Positions 1 to 8,348 of a DNA stretch of 24,475 nucleotides are shown one piece after another. The notes under the pieces are model-generated. The model was not told the origin of the DNA. It saw only the letters and a list, made by a program, of their open reading frames with translations, and searched no databases. The position numbers and the translations under genes are program-made. The stretch lies in contig CAMATW010000037.1 of NCBI GenBank assembly GCA_945861305.1, forward strand, positions 1-24,475, read 5' to 3'. Source of the stretch: Bordetella parapertussis. GTDB lineage: Bacteria > Pseudomonadota > Gammaproteobacteria > Burkholderiales > Burkholderiaceae_C. Each line of letters begins with the position of its first letter. Position 1 is the first letter of the stretch.

Positions 1-718
1 CGCCTGTGAAAAACTCTGCTGCATCACTGGCCAAAAACACGGCAGCTGCTGCGACATCACTCGCTAGGGCGAAGCGACCCAGCGGAATGGTGGACATGAA
101 TTTGGCGCGGTTTTCTGGGGTATCGGGCAAGCCCATGAAATCTTCAAACAAACCAGTCACGCCCATGACAGGGCAAATGGCATTGACGCGGATTTTTTCG
201 GGGCCAAGCTCTACCGCCATGGACTTGGACATCAGGTTGACGGCACCCTTGGATGCGTTGTACCAAGTCAACCCAGGGCGTGGGCGAATGCCTGCCACCG
301 ATCCAATGTTCAAAATCACGCCGCCACCTTTTTGACGCAAATGCGGCAACACTGCATGGGTCATGTGAAAGATGGACTTCACATTCACATTGAAAACTTT
401 GTCGAAAGTGGCTTCATCCACTTCCAACATGGGACGATTTTTATGCGTGGTACCAGCGTTGTTAACCACGATGTCGGGAATGCCAAAGGTGTTGATGCAA
501 TGCTGCACCAAGGCTTGTACCTGCGCTGCATTGCTGACGTCACAAGTGAAAGCACTGGCTTGTGCGCCTAAGCTTGCAGCCACACGCTTTGCGGAGGCGT
601 CTTGAATGTCAGCCACGATGACCTTGGCGCCTTCACGCACATAGGCCTGTGCAATACCTTCTCCAAAACCACCACCGGCACCGGTGATGATGGCAATTTT
701 GTTTTTCAACTGGTCCAT
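1..718 (-). CDS. Short-chain dehydrogenase/reductase, C-terminus cut by window edge
   Basis: This is an NAD(P)-dependent SDR oxidoreductase of the FabG/glucose-dehydrogenase-like classical type. About 239 residues are visible before the window edge removes the C-terminus. Seen: the start ATG at 718 begins MDQLKNKIAI, followed by the cofactor loop TGAGGGFGEG near residue 11, the NNAG structural motif near residue 88, a serine in the IGSVAG stretch and the catalytic YNASK motif. The usual G-x-G is present but the typical GIG is replaced by GFG. It lies 25 bp downstream of the aldehyde dehydrogenase on the same strand, so the two are probably co-transcribed and may oxidise an alcohol and then its aldehyde; that pathway is inference. 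The Shine-Dalgarno is weak (GAAAG). The substrate cannot be read from the sequence. Confidence 0.9.
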   Translation of the reverse strand, partial: MDQLKNKIAIITGAGGGFGEGIAQAYVREGAKVIVADIQDASAKRVAASLGAQASAFTCDVSNAAQVQALVQHCINTFGIPDIVVNNAGTTHKNRPMLEVDEATFDKVFNVNVKSIFHMTHAVLPHLRQKGGGVILNIGSVAGIRPRPGLTWYNASKGAVNLMSKSMAVELGPEKIRVNAICPVMGVTGLFEDFMGLPDTPENRAKFMSTIPLGRFALASDVAAAAVFLASDAAEFFTG

Positions 719-743
719 ATTTTTTCTTTCTGTGTATTCGGGT

Positions 744-2177
744 TCAACCGTGAAAATGAATGACTGTTTTGGTGGTACTCATTTCCTCTAGGGCCATGAA
801 TCCTTTTTCCCGGCCGTGACCGCTGCGCTTGACGCCACCAAACGGCAGTTCAACGCCACCGCCTGCTCCAAAAGAATTCACAAACACTTGACCACATTTC
901 AGGGCTTTTGCTACGCGTTGTTGGCGACCACCATTTTCAGTCCAAACAGCGGCCAGCAGGCCGTAGTCTGTGCCGTTTGCCAAAGCTATGGCATGGGCCT
1001 CGTCTACAAAAGGCATGGCCGCCAACACGGGACCGAAAACTTCTTCATGGGCCATGGGATGCTCGGCAGGAACTTGACCAAACAAGGTGGGGGTGACGTA
1101 ATAGCCGCCGCTGGGTACGCTGGGATCAATTTGCCCTTGCGCCAAAATTTTTAACCCGTCTTGTTGGGCTTTTGCGATGTACTTGTTCACACGTTGCTGC
1201 TGCGACAGATTCACAACCGGGCCGCAGTCTAAATTCATCTCAGGCGTGCCTACACGTACTTTAGAAAATTTCTCTGCTACCAAGGAAAGAAATTCCTCAT
1301 AAAAATCTGATTGAACCAGCAGTCGGCTACCTGCGGTGCAGGTTTGGCCGGTATTTTGAATGATGCCTCGCACCACCGTGCTGGCAGCCAGTTCGAGATT
1401 GGCGTCGGAAAAAACCAGATGTGGGGACTTGCCACCTAGTTCGAGCACACATTTCACAGCGTTCAGCGCGGCTGCTTGTTGGATCAAGACGCCCACTTCA
1501 TTCGAACCTGTGAAGCTGATGAAGTTGATATCTGGGTGCTTGGCCAAGGCTGCACCAGCCTCTTCGCCCAAACCGCTGACGATGTTCAAGGCACCTGGGG
1601 GGAAACCCACTTCCAAGGCCAGTTCGGCAATGCGAAGGCAACTCAGACAGGCATCTTCTGCGGGTTTAACCACCACAGCATTGCCCATGGCCAGGGCTGG
1701 CCCGATGCTGCGTCCCATCATTTGAGCTGGATAGTTCCAAGGAATGATGTGGGCAGTGACACCCAAGGGCTCACGCAATAAATTGACTTGGTAACCATTC
1801 AAAAAGGGAATGACTTCGCCATGGATCTTGTCAGCAGCAGAGCCGTAAAACTCAAAATACCTTGCCAGCACGATCATGTCATTGCGTGCGGTGGTCATGG
1901 GCTTTCCGGTGTCCCGCGCTTCAAGCAAGGCCAACTCTTCTGCATGGTCCAGAATATGTTGAGCCATCTTTAGCATCAAGCGGCCACGCTCTAAAGCAGA
2001 CATCTTGCCCCAGGCTTCATTCAGCGCTTGCCTGGCCGCACCGACAGCCAAGTCAATGTCCGCAGATTCACCGCGAGGAATTGCTTCGAAGGTCAACCCA
2101 TCCACAGGCGAGCGGACTGCCAAGGTTTTGCCGCTTTGGGCTTGAACGGCTTTGCCGCCAATGATCATGTGGGCCAC
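744..2177 (-). CDS. NAD(P)-dependent aldehyde dehydrogenase
   Basis: The protein oxidises an aldehyde to the carboxylic acid using NAD(P)+, in the cytoplasm. Its 477 residues match the usual length of the ALDH superfamily. Seen: the oxyanion asparagine in PWNYPAQ (N148), the cofactor loop FTGSNEVG, the general-base glutamate in LELGGKSP (E246) and the catalytic cysteine in NTGQTCTAGSR (C280), with the EEVFGPV and NSFGAG signatures further on. The start is taken as GTG at 2177 because GGAGAG sits six bases upstream; an ATG three codons later (2168) is the alternative. It is divergent from arsR, with an 86-bp gap, and precedes an SDR. The family resembles betaine-aldehyde/gamma-aminobutyraldehyde-type ALDHs, but the substrate is not assigned. 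Confidence 0.93.
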   Translation of the reverse strand: MAHMIIGGKAVQAQSGKTLAVRSPVDGLTFEAIPRGESADIDLAVGAARQALNEAWGKMSALERGRLMLKMAQHILDHAEELALLEARDTGKPMTTARNDMIVLARYFEFYGSAADKIHGEVIPFLNGYQVNLLREPLGVTAHIIPWNYPAQMMGRSIGPALAMGNAVVVKPAEDACLSCLRIAELALEVGFPPGALNIVSGLGEEAGAALAKHPDINFISFTGSNEVGVLIQQAAALNAVKCVLELGGKSPHLVFSDANLELAASTVVRGIIQNTGQTCTAGSRLLVQSDFYEEFLSLVAEKFSKVRVGTPEMNLDCGPVVNLSQQQRVNKYIAKAQQDGLKILAQGQIDPSVPSGGYYVTPTLFGQVPAEHPMAHEEVFGPVLAAMPFVDEAHAIALANGTDYGLLAAVWTENGGRQQRVAKALKCGQVFVNSFGAGGGVELPFGGVKRSGHGREKGFMALEEMSTTKTVIHFHG

Positions 2178-2219
2178 GTGGTGCTCTCCAAAAGTTGTTC
2201 AGTGTAGGGGGGCAAACAT

Positions 2220-2236
2220 ATCCTATGCATCAGGAT
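2220..2236. promoter_or_regulatory. Inverted repeat in the aldH-arsR divergent promoter region
   Basis: Within the 86-bp gap between the divergent ALDH and arsR genes, ATCCT (2220-2224) and AGGAT (2232-2236) flank the self-complementary core ATGCAT. ArsR proteins usually bind an imperfect palindrome just upstream of their own gene, so this is the best operator candidate visible. The arms are only 5 bp and no experimental box is matched. arsR itself has no convincing Shine-Dalgarno (the bases before its ATG are TTGAACT), so its transcript may be leaderless or nearly so. Confidence 0.35.
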
Positions 2237-2263
2237 GTCATATATTTCCATTATCATTGAACT

Positions 2264-2590
2264 ATGGAAGAAAAATACGTGATCAAAGCACTCGCTGCGC
2301 TGGCTCAGCCCAACCGCTTGCAGATTTTTCGCACCTTGGTGGTTAAAGGCCACGAAGGGTTAACGCCTGCCTTGTTGGCGAAAGGGTTGGGAATACCAGC
2401 CAACACACTTTCATTTCACTTGAAAGAGTTGATGAATGCAGACCTGATTTCTCAAGAGCGCAGTGGGCGCAACCTGATTTATAGAGCGCAGTACGACCGC
2501 ATGAATGCCGTGCTGGCGTATTTGACCCAAAACTGTTGCCAAGGGGATGAATGCGAAGTCAGCCCTGAGGAAGTTTGTAAGAGCTGTTAA
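2264..2590 (+). CDS. arsR: ArsR-family arsenite-responsive repressor
   Basis: A 108-residue winged-helix repressor that should shut off the downstream arsenic genes until trivalent arsenic binds. Seen: the typical N-terminal LAQPNRLQIFRTL helix, the recognition helix around residues 42-56 (LGIPANTLSFHLKEL) and the wing GRNLIYRA. The classical ELCVCDL metal site in the DNA-binding helix is absent. Instead the cysteines are at the C-terminus: C91, C92, C97, C105 and C108. This resembles the Acidithiobacillus ferrooxidans type of ArsR, where a C-terminal CC plus a third Cys bind As(III). It is the first gene of a plus-strand operon with arsC, a MIP channel and arsH. Its stop lies 16 bp before the preferred arsC start. 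Confidence 0.93.
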   Translation: MEEKYVIKALAALAQPNRLQIFRTLVVKGHEGLTPALLAKGLGIPANTLSFHLKELMNADLISQERSGRNLIYRAQYDRMNAVLAYLTQNCCQGDECEVSPEEVCKSC

Positions 2591-2606
2591 TTGGAAGGAA
2601 TTAAAA

Positions 2607-3110
2607 GTGACCGAAGTAAAACCCCTAAACGTACTTTTTCTGTGTACCCATAACTCGGCCCGCAGTATTTTGGCCGAGGCATTGCTAAACCATATGGGGA
2701 AAGGCAAATTCAAAGCCTTCTCAGCTGGCAGCAGTCCCAAAGACAATCAAAAGCCTAACCCTATGGCCATTGCAACATTAGACAAAGCCGGAATCTCTAC
2801 GCAGGAATTGACCAGCAAAAGCTGGGACGTTTTTGCTTTGCCTGATGCGCCGCATATGGATTTGGTCATCACTGTTTGCGATAACGCTGCAGGTGAAGTG
2901 TGTCCGTATTGGCCTGGTCAACCCGCCACTGCACATTGGGGCTATGCAGATCCGTCAGAAGCTGTAGGTGGAGAGCAGGAGAAACTGGATGCTTTTAAGC
3001 AAACCATGCATCAAATCAGAAGACGCTTGGATATTTTTCTCAGCCTTCCTTTGACGAACTTGAGCAAGATGGTTTTAGAAAATACGGCCAGAGACCTTGC
3101 AAAAAAATGA
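2607..3110 (+). CDS. arsC: Arsenate reductase, LMW-phosphatase (thioredoxin-type) family
   Basis: Reduces arsenate to arsenite in the cytoplasm. It is the low-molecular-weight tyrosine-phosphatase-like class of ArsC, 167 residues from the chosen start. Seen: the P-loop CTHNSAR (C13 to R19, the CX5R motif), two further cysteines at C91 and C99 in VCDNAAGEVCP that fit the cysteine relay of thioredoxin-coupled enzymes, and the DP loop (D115) in HWGYADPSEA. The start is GTG 2607 because GGAAGGAA lies seven bases upstream at 2593-2600. A longer reading from ATG 2547 would overlap arsR and adds 20 residues with no family match. Its stop overlaps the next gene's start by 4 bp (ATGA), which implies translational coupling. 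Confidence 0.92.
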   Translation: MTEVKPLNVLFLCTHNSARSILAEALLNHMGKGKFKAFSAGSSPKDNQKPNPMAIATLDKAGISTQELTSKSWDVFALPDAPHMDLVITVCDNAAGEVCPYWPGQPATAHWGYADPSEAVGGEQEKLDAFKQTMHQIRRRLDIFLSLPLTNLSKMVLENTARDLAKK

Positions 3111-3751
3111 TTCATTGGAGAAGGTATTTCTCAGAGCTGATTGGCACAGCTGCCTTGTTGTGCGCGGTGATTGGTTCAGGCATCATGGCCGAGCAATTGG
3201 CGGGGGGCAATATGGCTGTTGCGCTGTTGGCCAATACGCTTGCCACAGTCTTTGCTCTTTATGTCTTGATTGAAATTCTCGGACCTGTCAGCGGTGCTCA
3301 CTTCAACCCAGTGGTTTCTCTGGTGTTGGTGCTTCGCAAAGATTTAGCGCAACACCATTTATTCGGATATGTGGCGGCACAGCTCATCGGTGCTGCATTG
3401 GGTGCCTGGGTGGCACATGCCATGTTTGATCTTGAAATATTACAGTGGTCTACCAAAGTCAGAACAGGACCCGCCCAGTGGTTCGCCGAAGCAGTTGCTA
3501 CTGGCGGTTTATTGTTCGTGGTTTTGCGTTCCCCTTCAGGCAAGGCATCATCATTAGTTGCTTGCTACATTGGCGCAGCCTATTGGTTCACGGCAAGTAC
3601 TTCTTTTGCGAATCCAGCAGCTGCCTTTGGGCGCATGTTTTCTAATACATTTGCTGGTATTTCACCGGCTGATGTGCCGTTCTTTGTGGTGGCACAGATT
3701 GTTGGTGGACTTCTTGCTATGGCGCTGGTTGCAGCGTTGAAGTCTGAGTGA
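3107..3751 (+). CDS. MIP/aquaporin-family channel of the arsenic operon
   Basis: A six-helix major-intrinsic-protein channel of 214 residues, probably the arsenite exit route, as AqpS is in the Sinorhizobium meliloti ars operon, which also pairs a channel with arsC and arsH. No ArsB or Acr3 pump is present in this operon. Seen: the N-terminal hemichannel motif [10 protein letters not shown] (NPV rather than NPA) and the C-terminal motif [12 protein letters not shown]. The arginine that normally directly follows the second NPA and forms the selectivity filter is moved, giving NPAAAFGR. Hydrophobic segments run almost end to end. It overlaps arsC by 4 bp and is followed closely by arsH. The role in arsenite export is inferred from context; water or small-solute transport remains possible. 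Confidence 0.88.
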   Translation: MIHWRRYFSELIGTAALLCAVIGSGIMAEQLAGGNMAVALLANTLATVFALYVLIEILGPVSGAHFNPVVSLVLVLRKDLAQHHLFGYVAAQLIGAALGAWVAHAMFDLEILQWSTKVRTGPAQWFAEAVATGGLLFVVLRSPSGKASSLVACYIGAAYWFTASTSFANPAAAFGRMFSNTFAGISPADVPFFVVAQIVGGLLAMALVAALKSE

Positions 3752-3777
3752 CGCCGTTATCAATCAAAAGGACTTGC

Positions 3778-4500
3778 GTGTCAAAGGTCACTGAACTATT
3801 GCCTCAACTTGATGAACACTGTTTCAAACTGCCCCAGCAACAGTTGTTGGTACAGCAGCAGATATCAACCCATCTGCCCAGAATTTTGCTGTTGTATGGT
3901 TCATTGCGCGAGCGTTCTTACAGCAAGCTATTGACGCTTGAAGCTGCTCGCTTGCTTGAAGCCATGGGTGCAGAGGTGAGGGTGTTTGACCCCCTAGGGC
4001 TTCCCCAGCCTGACGCCGCACCTGATACGCACCCCAAGGTCAAAGAGTTGCGTGATTTGGCAGCTTGGTCGGAGGGGATGGTGTGGTGTTCACCTGAACG
4101 TCACGGCGCCATGACCGGAATTATGAAAAGTCAGATCGATTGGATTCCTTTGTCGCTAGGCGCTGTTCGTCCCACACAGGGTAAAACCTTGGCGGTGATG
4201 GAAGTCTGTGGTGGTTCGCAGTCTTTCAATGCTGTGAACCAAATGCGAATACTAGGGCGCTGGATGCGAATGTTGACCATTCCCAATCAGAGTTCTGTTG
4301 CCAAAGCATTTTTAGAATTTGAGGAAGATGGCCGAATGAAGTCGTCGGCTTATTTCGACAGGGTGGTTGATGTGATGGAAGAGTTGGTGAAGTTTACATT
4401 GCTCACAAGAGATATTGCACCGTACTTGGTTGACCGTTACAGCGAGCGCAAAGAATCTGCTCAAGAGCTGTCAAAAAGAGTCAATCAAAAAAGTATTTGA
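3778..4500 (+). CDS. arsH: Arsenical resistance flavoprotein ArsH
   Basis: NADPH-dependent FMN reductase of the ArsH family. Known members oxidise trivalent organoarsenicals and also show quinone or azo reductase activity. Seen: the flavodoxin-like phosphate loop [25 protein letters not shown] and the highly typical [16 protein letters not shown] followed by LGRWMRML. I chose GTG 3778 because AAAAGGA lies five bases upstream at 3766-3772. The alternative GTG 3748, which overlaps the channel stop as GTGA, would add ten residues. The protein is 240 residues, close to the family norm. It is the last gene of the ars operon, with a weak hairpin just after the stop. Confidence 0.93.
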   Translation: MSKVTELLPQLDEHCFKLPQQQLLVQQQISTHLPRILLLYGSLRERSYSKLLTLEAARLLEAMGAEVRVFDPLGLPQPDAAPDTHPKVKELRDLAAWSEGMVWCSPERHGAMTGIMKSQIDWIPLSLGAVRPTQGKTLAVMEVCGGSQSFNAVNQMRILGRWMRMLTIPNQSSVAKAFLEFEEDGRMKSSAYFDRVVDVMEELVKFTLLTRDIAPYLVDRYSERKESAQELSKRVNQKSI

Positions 4501-4515
4501 AGGGTATTTCCTTCA
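4498..4515. terminator. Weak hairpin between convergent arsH and GIY-YIG genes
   Basis: TGAAGG and CCTTCA form a perfect 6-bp stem with a 6-nt loop directly at the end of arsH. No U-run follows on either strand, so it is at best a weak terminator. Placement between convergent genes supports the call. Confidence 0.3.
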
Positions 4516-4527
4516 GTCATTGGTTAT

Positions 4528-4848
4528 TCAATTCTGCCAAACCCCATATCCCATGCTTTGTAACCGAATAGCCAGATCTACCTCCATGTATTGGGCATCG
4601 CCGTAGGGCATGGGATTGAGTTTTTCGTAAATTTCGGGCATCAAGCGCAGTCCGTACTTCTTGGCGTATTTGTTCGCCTTGATACCAGCTTTGTGCTGAT
4701 CAAATCGCCTGTCTGGGTCCAGTCCAGTCATGCCTACATAGACGCAGGGTTTGCCGGTCACATAGTTGGGATTGGTTTTTTTAAACTTGGGCTCGTAGAG
4801 AACATCTTTGTCTAACTCGATGACATAGACGAAATGTTTTTCACGCAT
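4528..4848 (-). CDS. Small GIY-YIG-like protein
   Basis: A 106-residue protein with features of a GIY-YIG-type fold: FVYVIEL near the N-terminus, then CVYVGMTGLDPDRRFDQHK, where YVG, the arginine and the histidine fit the conserved core of this superfamily. Nuclease activity is not proven, and the spacing is wider than in UvrC-type domains. ATG 4848 is preferred because a longer reading from 4893 overlaps the upstream SDR gene. It is the last gene of a minus-strand run that includes PhyH, a secreted protein and an SDR. Its C-terminal 44 residues have a near-identical truncated duplicate at 17353-17487, about 12.5 kb away. Confidence 0.7.
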   Translation of the reverse strand: MREKHFVYVIELDKDVLYEPKFKKTNPNYVTGKPCVYVGMTGLDPDRRFDQHKAGIKANKYAKKYGLRLMPEIYEKLNPMPYGDAQYMEVDLAIRLQSMGYGVWQN

Positions 4849-4864
4849 GGCTGGTATGCAAAGA

Positions 4865-5638
4865 CTAAGATTTGGTTTCAGGTGGCGTTTCAAGCCCGCC
4901 TAGGTAAAAACGGTTGTAAGTTGGGGAGATGATCAACTCATTGATGCAGGTTCGTGCAGGCATTTGGGCTAAAAACAAAATCGCTTTTCCCATGTCCTCG
5001 GCTTGCACCATGCGTTCGCGTATTTCTTGGGAAGGGGGCACAGGACGCTTGTTCAAAATGGGTGTTGCAACTTCGCCTGGCAACAATGAGGTGGCGCGTA
5101 TGCCGCTAGCGCACTCTTCCATATTGATGGACTCACTCAATGCCAACACTGCACGCTTAGTGGCGTTGTATGCTGGTCCGGTTAGTTTTGAAGCATACAG
5201 ACCAGCCCAAGACGATACATTGATGATGAGACCATCACCTTGCGCTCGCATAGTCGGAAGTACCGCATGTATGCAATAAAACAAGCCATTGAGGTTGATG
5301 TTGACAACTTCATCCCATGACTCCGTTGTCAAAACATCAAGATTGCGTTTGGTGGCATTCATTCCCGCACTGTTGATGAGAATATCAATACGGCCATGGG
5401 AGGTCAGGATGTGTTTAGAAGCAGCTTGTACGGCATTTTTATCAGCCACATCCAGCAAAATAGCTTCAGCGCTGCCCAATGCTTGCAATTGTTCCAAGGC
5501 ACTTGCGTTGGTTGAGGCGTTTCTTCCGCTGATAACCACATGCGCACCTGCTTTGACCAATTCCAAAGCACCCGCCAAACCAATGCCACTGCCACCACCT
5601 GTAACCCAGACTACACGACCCATCAAAGTGTTATTCAT
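4865..5638 (-). CDS. Short-chain dehydrogenase/reductase
   Basis: A classical SDR of 257 residues. Seen: Rossmann motif TGGGSGIG near residue 14, INSAG (the NNAG equivalent, with S in place of N), the active-site serine in NVSSWAG and the catalytic YNATK motif. ATG 5638 is chosen because AAAGGA lies a short distance upstream. The longer open frame to 5851 runs through the coding region of the upstream secreted protein and has no SDR similarity. The C-terminal tail (ISPTYNRFYLGG) contains no membrane segment. It follows the secreted protein by 13 bp on the same strand and is probably co-transcribed with it. The substrate is unknown. Confidence 0.9.
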   Translation of the reverse strand: MNNTLMGRVVWVTGGGSGIGLAGALELVKAGAHVVISGRNASTNASALEQLQALGSAEAILLDVADKNAVQAASKHILTSHGRIDILINSAGMNATKRNLDVLTTESWDEVVNINLNGLFYCIHAVLPTMRAQGDGLIINVSSWAGLYASKLTGPAYNATKRAVLALSESINMEECASGIRATSLLPGEVATPILNKRPVPPSQEIRERMVQAEDMGKAILFLAQMPARTCINELIISPTYNRFYLGGLETPPETKS

Positions 5639-5651
5639 AAAAACTTTTCCT

Positions 5652-6062
5652 TTATTCGCATTTCCCAAGGGACATGATGCCATCGGATTGTTTTGAAGGG
5701 TAGTACCTGAATACATAGTTTCCATTTTGGAAAATCTTGATGTATCCAGTTGAATCGATGGGTGTAACGACTGCATACAAAGCATCAGTACCCCATTGCA
5801 CCTGACTAGCCAAATACAGTTGGTTAAACAATTCAAAGCCAGTAGGTGCAATCAGTTCAACTGTCACTCTCCTAACTTGTAAAGTGAAAGGAAATGTAGG
5901 CACATTGGTTTTGCCTGCACAAGACACATGCATATTGGTGCAAAAAAATGCCTGACCAGGTTGGCAGGTGACTTGAACCTCATTCTTAAGCTTGGTGAAA
6001 CCATCCGAGGCTTGGGTTGGTGTTAATGCAAACAAGAAACACGCAGACAGCGCTAATTTCAT
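5652..6062 (-). CDS. Small secreted or periplasmic protein of unknown function
   Basis: I do not recognise the family. The 136-residue product begins MKLALSACFLFALTPTQASDG, a Sec signal peptide with a likely cut after QAS. The mature part carries cysteines in VTCQPGQAFFC, the SCAGK stretch and a C-terminal GKCE, which suggests disulfides in the periplasm. ATG 6062 is preferred over 6077 because GGAAAG lies seven bases upstream and because it puts the signal peptide at the N-terminus. The gene sits 20 bp after the PhyH stop and 13 bp before the SDR. Confidence 0.7.
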   Translation of the reverse strand: MKLALSACFLFALTPTQASDGFTKLKNEVQVTCQPGQAFFCTNMHVSCAGKTNVPTFPFTLQVRRVTVELIAPTGFELFNQLYLASQVQWGTDALYAVVTPIDSTGYIKIFQNGNYVFRYYPSKQSDGIMSLGKCE

Positions 6063-6082
6063 CAGAGATCTTTCCATTAGGG

Positions 6083-6922
6083 CTATGTATTTAAACGCTG
6101 CTTCAAACCAGGGGGATTCGAAAACGTCTTCATGAAGGCGTCCTCTCCTGTGCCAGAGAATTTCACCCCTGCCTGTTTGATGGCGTCATCACTGACTTTG
6201 ACCAGCGGCGTGTAAAACGGATGGTGATGCGCGATGTACGGGTTGTTGCGTGCGGCGTTGTAGCAAAAAAGCACCGTCCAGCGACGGTTAGGTGAGCGGT
6301 TCTGATCCGAGCGGTGCATCACGTTCGCATGAAAAAATAAACCATCACCGGGTTCCATTTCCGCGTACTCAAGCGTCATGGTGCGCAACATCTCTTCCAC
6401 GCGTTTGGGGTCTGCACCGACTTGCTCGCCGGGGATGATGCCGTGATCAACCCGCCCAGCTATGTGGGATCCGCGCAAAACTTGCAAGCAACCGTTTTCT
6501 TTGTTGGCCTTGTCTAGTGCCACCATGACGCTCGCCATGTGCGGCAGCAAACAGCCGTTGTGGTACCAGTAACCGTAATCCTGGTGCCATTCCCAAGCGC
6601 CGCCGTCCAAGGGTTCCTTGGCAGTGAGTTTGGAGTGGTAGTGGTAAACCTCACCTCCTAGCATTTGCTCCATGGTGTCAACCACGCGCTCTGTTCTGGC
6701 GGCCAGTCCGTATGCGCTGTCACCTGGATGGTTCCAAGTTGCCATCATGGTGGCTTTGCCCTGAGCATCCTTACGGTTGTACAAGCTGTTTTGCAGATCC
6801 GGATCCTGTTCAATGGAACTGCGCATAAGTGAAATCTCTTGCGAGTCGAACAGACCGCGAATCAGCACATAGCCATCTGTCTCAAATGCAGTTAGTTGAG
6901 CAGGGGTGAAGACAGACGCCAT
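6083..6922 (-). CDS. Phytanoyl-CoA dioxygenase (PhyH) family 2OG-Fe(II) oxygenase
   Basis: A non-haem iron, 2-oxoglutarate-dependent hydroxylase of 279 residues. Seen: the iron-binding HxD in EWHQDYGYW (H113, D115), the distal histidine in NVMHRSDQN (H203) and an arginine pair in NRRWTVLF (R213/R214) that would bind 2-oxoglutarate. The N-terminal FETDGYVLIRGLF is a common opening for PhyH and ectoine-hydroxylase-like proteins. AAGGAG upstream of ATG 6922 gives a strong ribosome site. It is the first gene of the minus-strand run down to 4528. The substrate is unknown; ectoine hydroxylase is unlikely because no ectoine genes are nearby. Confidence 0.9.
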   Translation of the reverse strand: MASVFTPAQLTAFETDGYVLIRGLFDSQEISLMRSSIEQDPDLQNSLYNRKDAQGKATMMATWNHPGDSAYGLAARTERVVDTMEQMLGGEVYHYHSKLTAKEPLDGGAWEWHQDYGYWYHNGCLLPHMASVMVALDKANKENGCLQVLRGSHIAGRVDHGIIPGEQVGADPKRVEEMLRTMTLEYAEMEPGDGLFFHANVMHRSDQNRSPNRRWTVLFCYNAARNNPYIAHHHPFYTPLVKVSDDAIKQAGVKFSGTGEDAFMKTFSNPPGLKQRLNT

Positions 6923-7037
6923 GGCAACTCCTTGGTGAATGAACAGATCTTGAATCCAAATTCAATCCTCAGAATACCTTAATTCGGCAGGTGTATGAAA
7001 AATTTGTTCGGACGCAAAGATTGCAGTTGAATTGGCT

Positions 7038-7054
7038 ACATTCATTTTGAATGT
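7038..7054. promoter_or_regulatory. Perfect inverted repeat upstream of egtB
   Basis: ACATTCA and TGAATGT form 7-bp perfect arms with a TTT spacer, in the roughly 210-bp region between the divergent PhyH gene and egtB. Position and symmetry fit a dimeric regulator site, and the spacing to the egtB start (about 80 bp) is compatible with control of either gene. No regulator can be named. Confidence 0.35.
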
Positions 7055-7134
7055 GAACATATAGGCGTGCTACTTTTGCCCTGAGTAAACTGGGTGAATT
7101 AAATAGAATGCCTTGACGCTTAAAATTGCAACAC

Positions 7135-8343
7135 ATGCCTTCTTCGTTATCAGCCCGCTACACCAATCTGCGTCAACACACCTTGATTCTTTCTTCGCCG
7201 CTGAGCGCCGAGGACCAGTGTGTGCAGTCCATGTCAGACACCAGTCCGACCAAATGGCATTTGGCACACACAAGCTGGTTTTTTGAAAACCTCGTGTTAT
7301 TGCCTTTTTTGTCTGGCTACAAGGTCTTCGATACATCATTTTCTTATCTTTTCAACTCCTATTATGAAGCGCTTGGGCCACGGCACCCAAGATTACAACG
7401 CGGCTTGCTGACCCGTCCATCGTTATCGAAGGTACTGGCATTTCGACAATACGTGGATGCCGCTATGCAACAACTGTTGAGCAATACAGACTCTCTGAAC
7501 GAACAATCATTGGCTTTGATCGAACTCGGGCTGAACCATGAACAACAACACCAAGAGCTGTTGCTGACCGATGCATTGCATTTGCTTTCTTGTAATCCGA
7601 TGCTAGAAGCCTACGACCCTGGCTTCAAACACACCAACGCATGCAGCGCAGCGTTGCAATGGCTGACATTCGATGAAGGCCTGCGAACATTCGGCAGAGC
7701 GGTTGACGCCAAAGGTTTTGCGTTTGACAACGAATGTCCAGCGCACCAGCGTTTTGTTCAGAGCTTTCAGATCGCCACCCGATTGGTGACCTGCGGCGAG
7801 TACCTCGCGTTCATCCAAGACGGTGGCTATGAAAATGCCGAACTCTGGTTGTCCGAAGGCCGCGCACACGTTTTACAAAACAATTGGCAATGTCCACTGT
7901 ATTGGTTTGCGCCAGAAGACCCGCGAGCTTGCGCTGACCATTGGCAGTTGTTTGGCTTGAATGGCGTGCAAGTACTTGATCCGCAAGCGCCTGTAGCCAA
8001 CCTGAGTTTTTATGAGGCATCTGCATTTGCGCAATGGGCCGGTGCACGTTTGCCCACTGAATTTGAGTGGGAAACCGCCAGCGAACACCCTGGGATGAAA
8101 GACATGCATGCTCAGGTGTGGCAATGGACGCGGTCTGCTTATGAGCCTTACCCTGGGTTCGTGCCTGCCAGCGGAGCAGTTCGCGAATACAACGGCAAAT
8201 TCATGGTGGGACAGCAAGTGTTGCGCGGCAGCAGTCTGGCCACACCGGCGCAGCACAGTCGTAACACTTACCGCAATTTTTTCCCTGCTGCGGCACGCTG
8301 GCAGTTTAGCGGCTTGCGTTTAGCAAAAGACAACTCAAATTAG
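7135..8343 (+). CDS. egtB: Ergothioneine biosynthesis sulfoxide synthase EgtB
   Basis: Joins a thiol (gamma-glutamylcysteine or cysteine) to the imidazole ring of hercynine with O2, the committed sulfur step of ergothioneine synthesis. It has 402 residues. Seen: an N-terminal DinB-like iron-binding domain with KWHLAHTSWFFE (H45) and LGLNHEQQHQEL (H135, H139), giving the three-histidine site known for EgtB. A C-terminal formylglycine-synthase-like domain follows, with VTCGEYLAFIQDGGY, ARLPTEFEWETA and the closing RNTYRNFFP and FSGLRLAKD. ATG 7135 is preferred over the in-frame TTG at 7126. egtD follows after 5 bp. No egtA or egtC is in view, which suggests a route that may use cysteine directly or genes elsewhere. 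Confidence 0.93.
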   Translation: MPSSLSARYTNLRQHTLILSSPLSAEDQCVQSMSDTSPTKWHLAHTSWFFENLVLLPFLSGYKVFDTSFSYLFNSYYEALGPRHPRLQRGLLTRPSLSKVLAFRQYVDAAMQQLLSNTDSLNEQSLALIELGLNHEQQHQELLLTDALHLLSCNPMLEAYDPGFKHTNACSAALQWLTFDEGLRTFGRAVDAKGFAFDNECPAHQRFVQSFQIATRLVTCGEYLAFIQDGGYENAELWLSEGRAHVLQNNWQCPLYWFAPEDPRACADHWQLFGLNGVQVLDPQAPVANLSFYEASAFAQWAGARLPTEFEWETASEHPGMKDMHAQVWQWTRSAYEPYPGFVPASGAVREYNGKFMVGQQVLRGSSLATPAQHSRNTYRNFFPAAARWQFSGLRLAKDNSN

Positions 8344-8348
8344 GAAAT

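Noticed and set aside
816..1154. Plus-strand ORFs inside the aldehyde dehydrogenase
   Set aside because: Shadows of the clearly conserved minus-strand gene.
2547..2606. Longer arsC from ATG 2547
   Set aside because: It overlaps arsR and adds residues with no family match; GTG 2607 has a good Shine-Dalgarno.
5639..5851. N-terminal extension of the SDR at 4865
   Set aside because: The extra residues read through the secreted-protein gene in another frame and lack SDR similarity.
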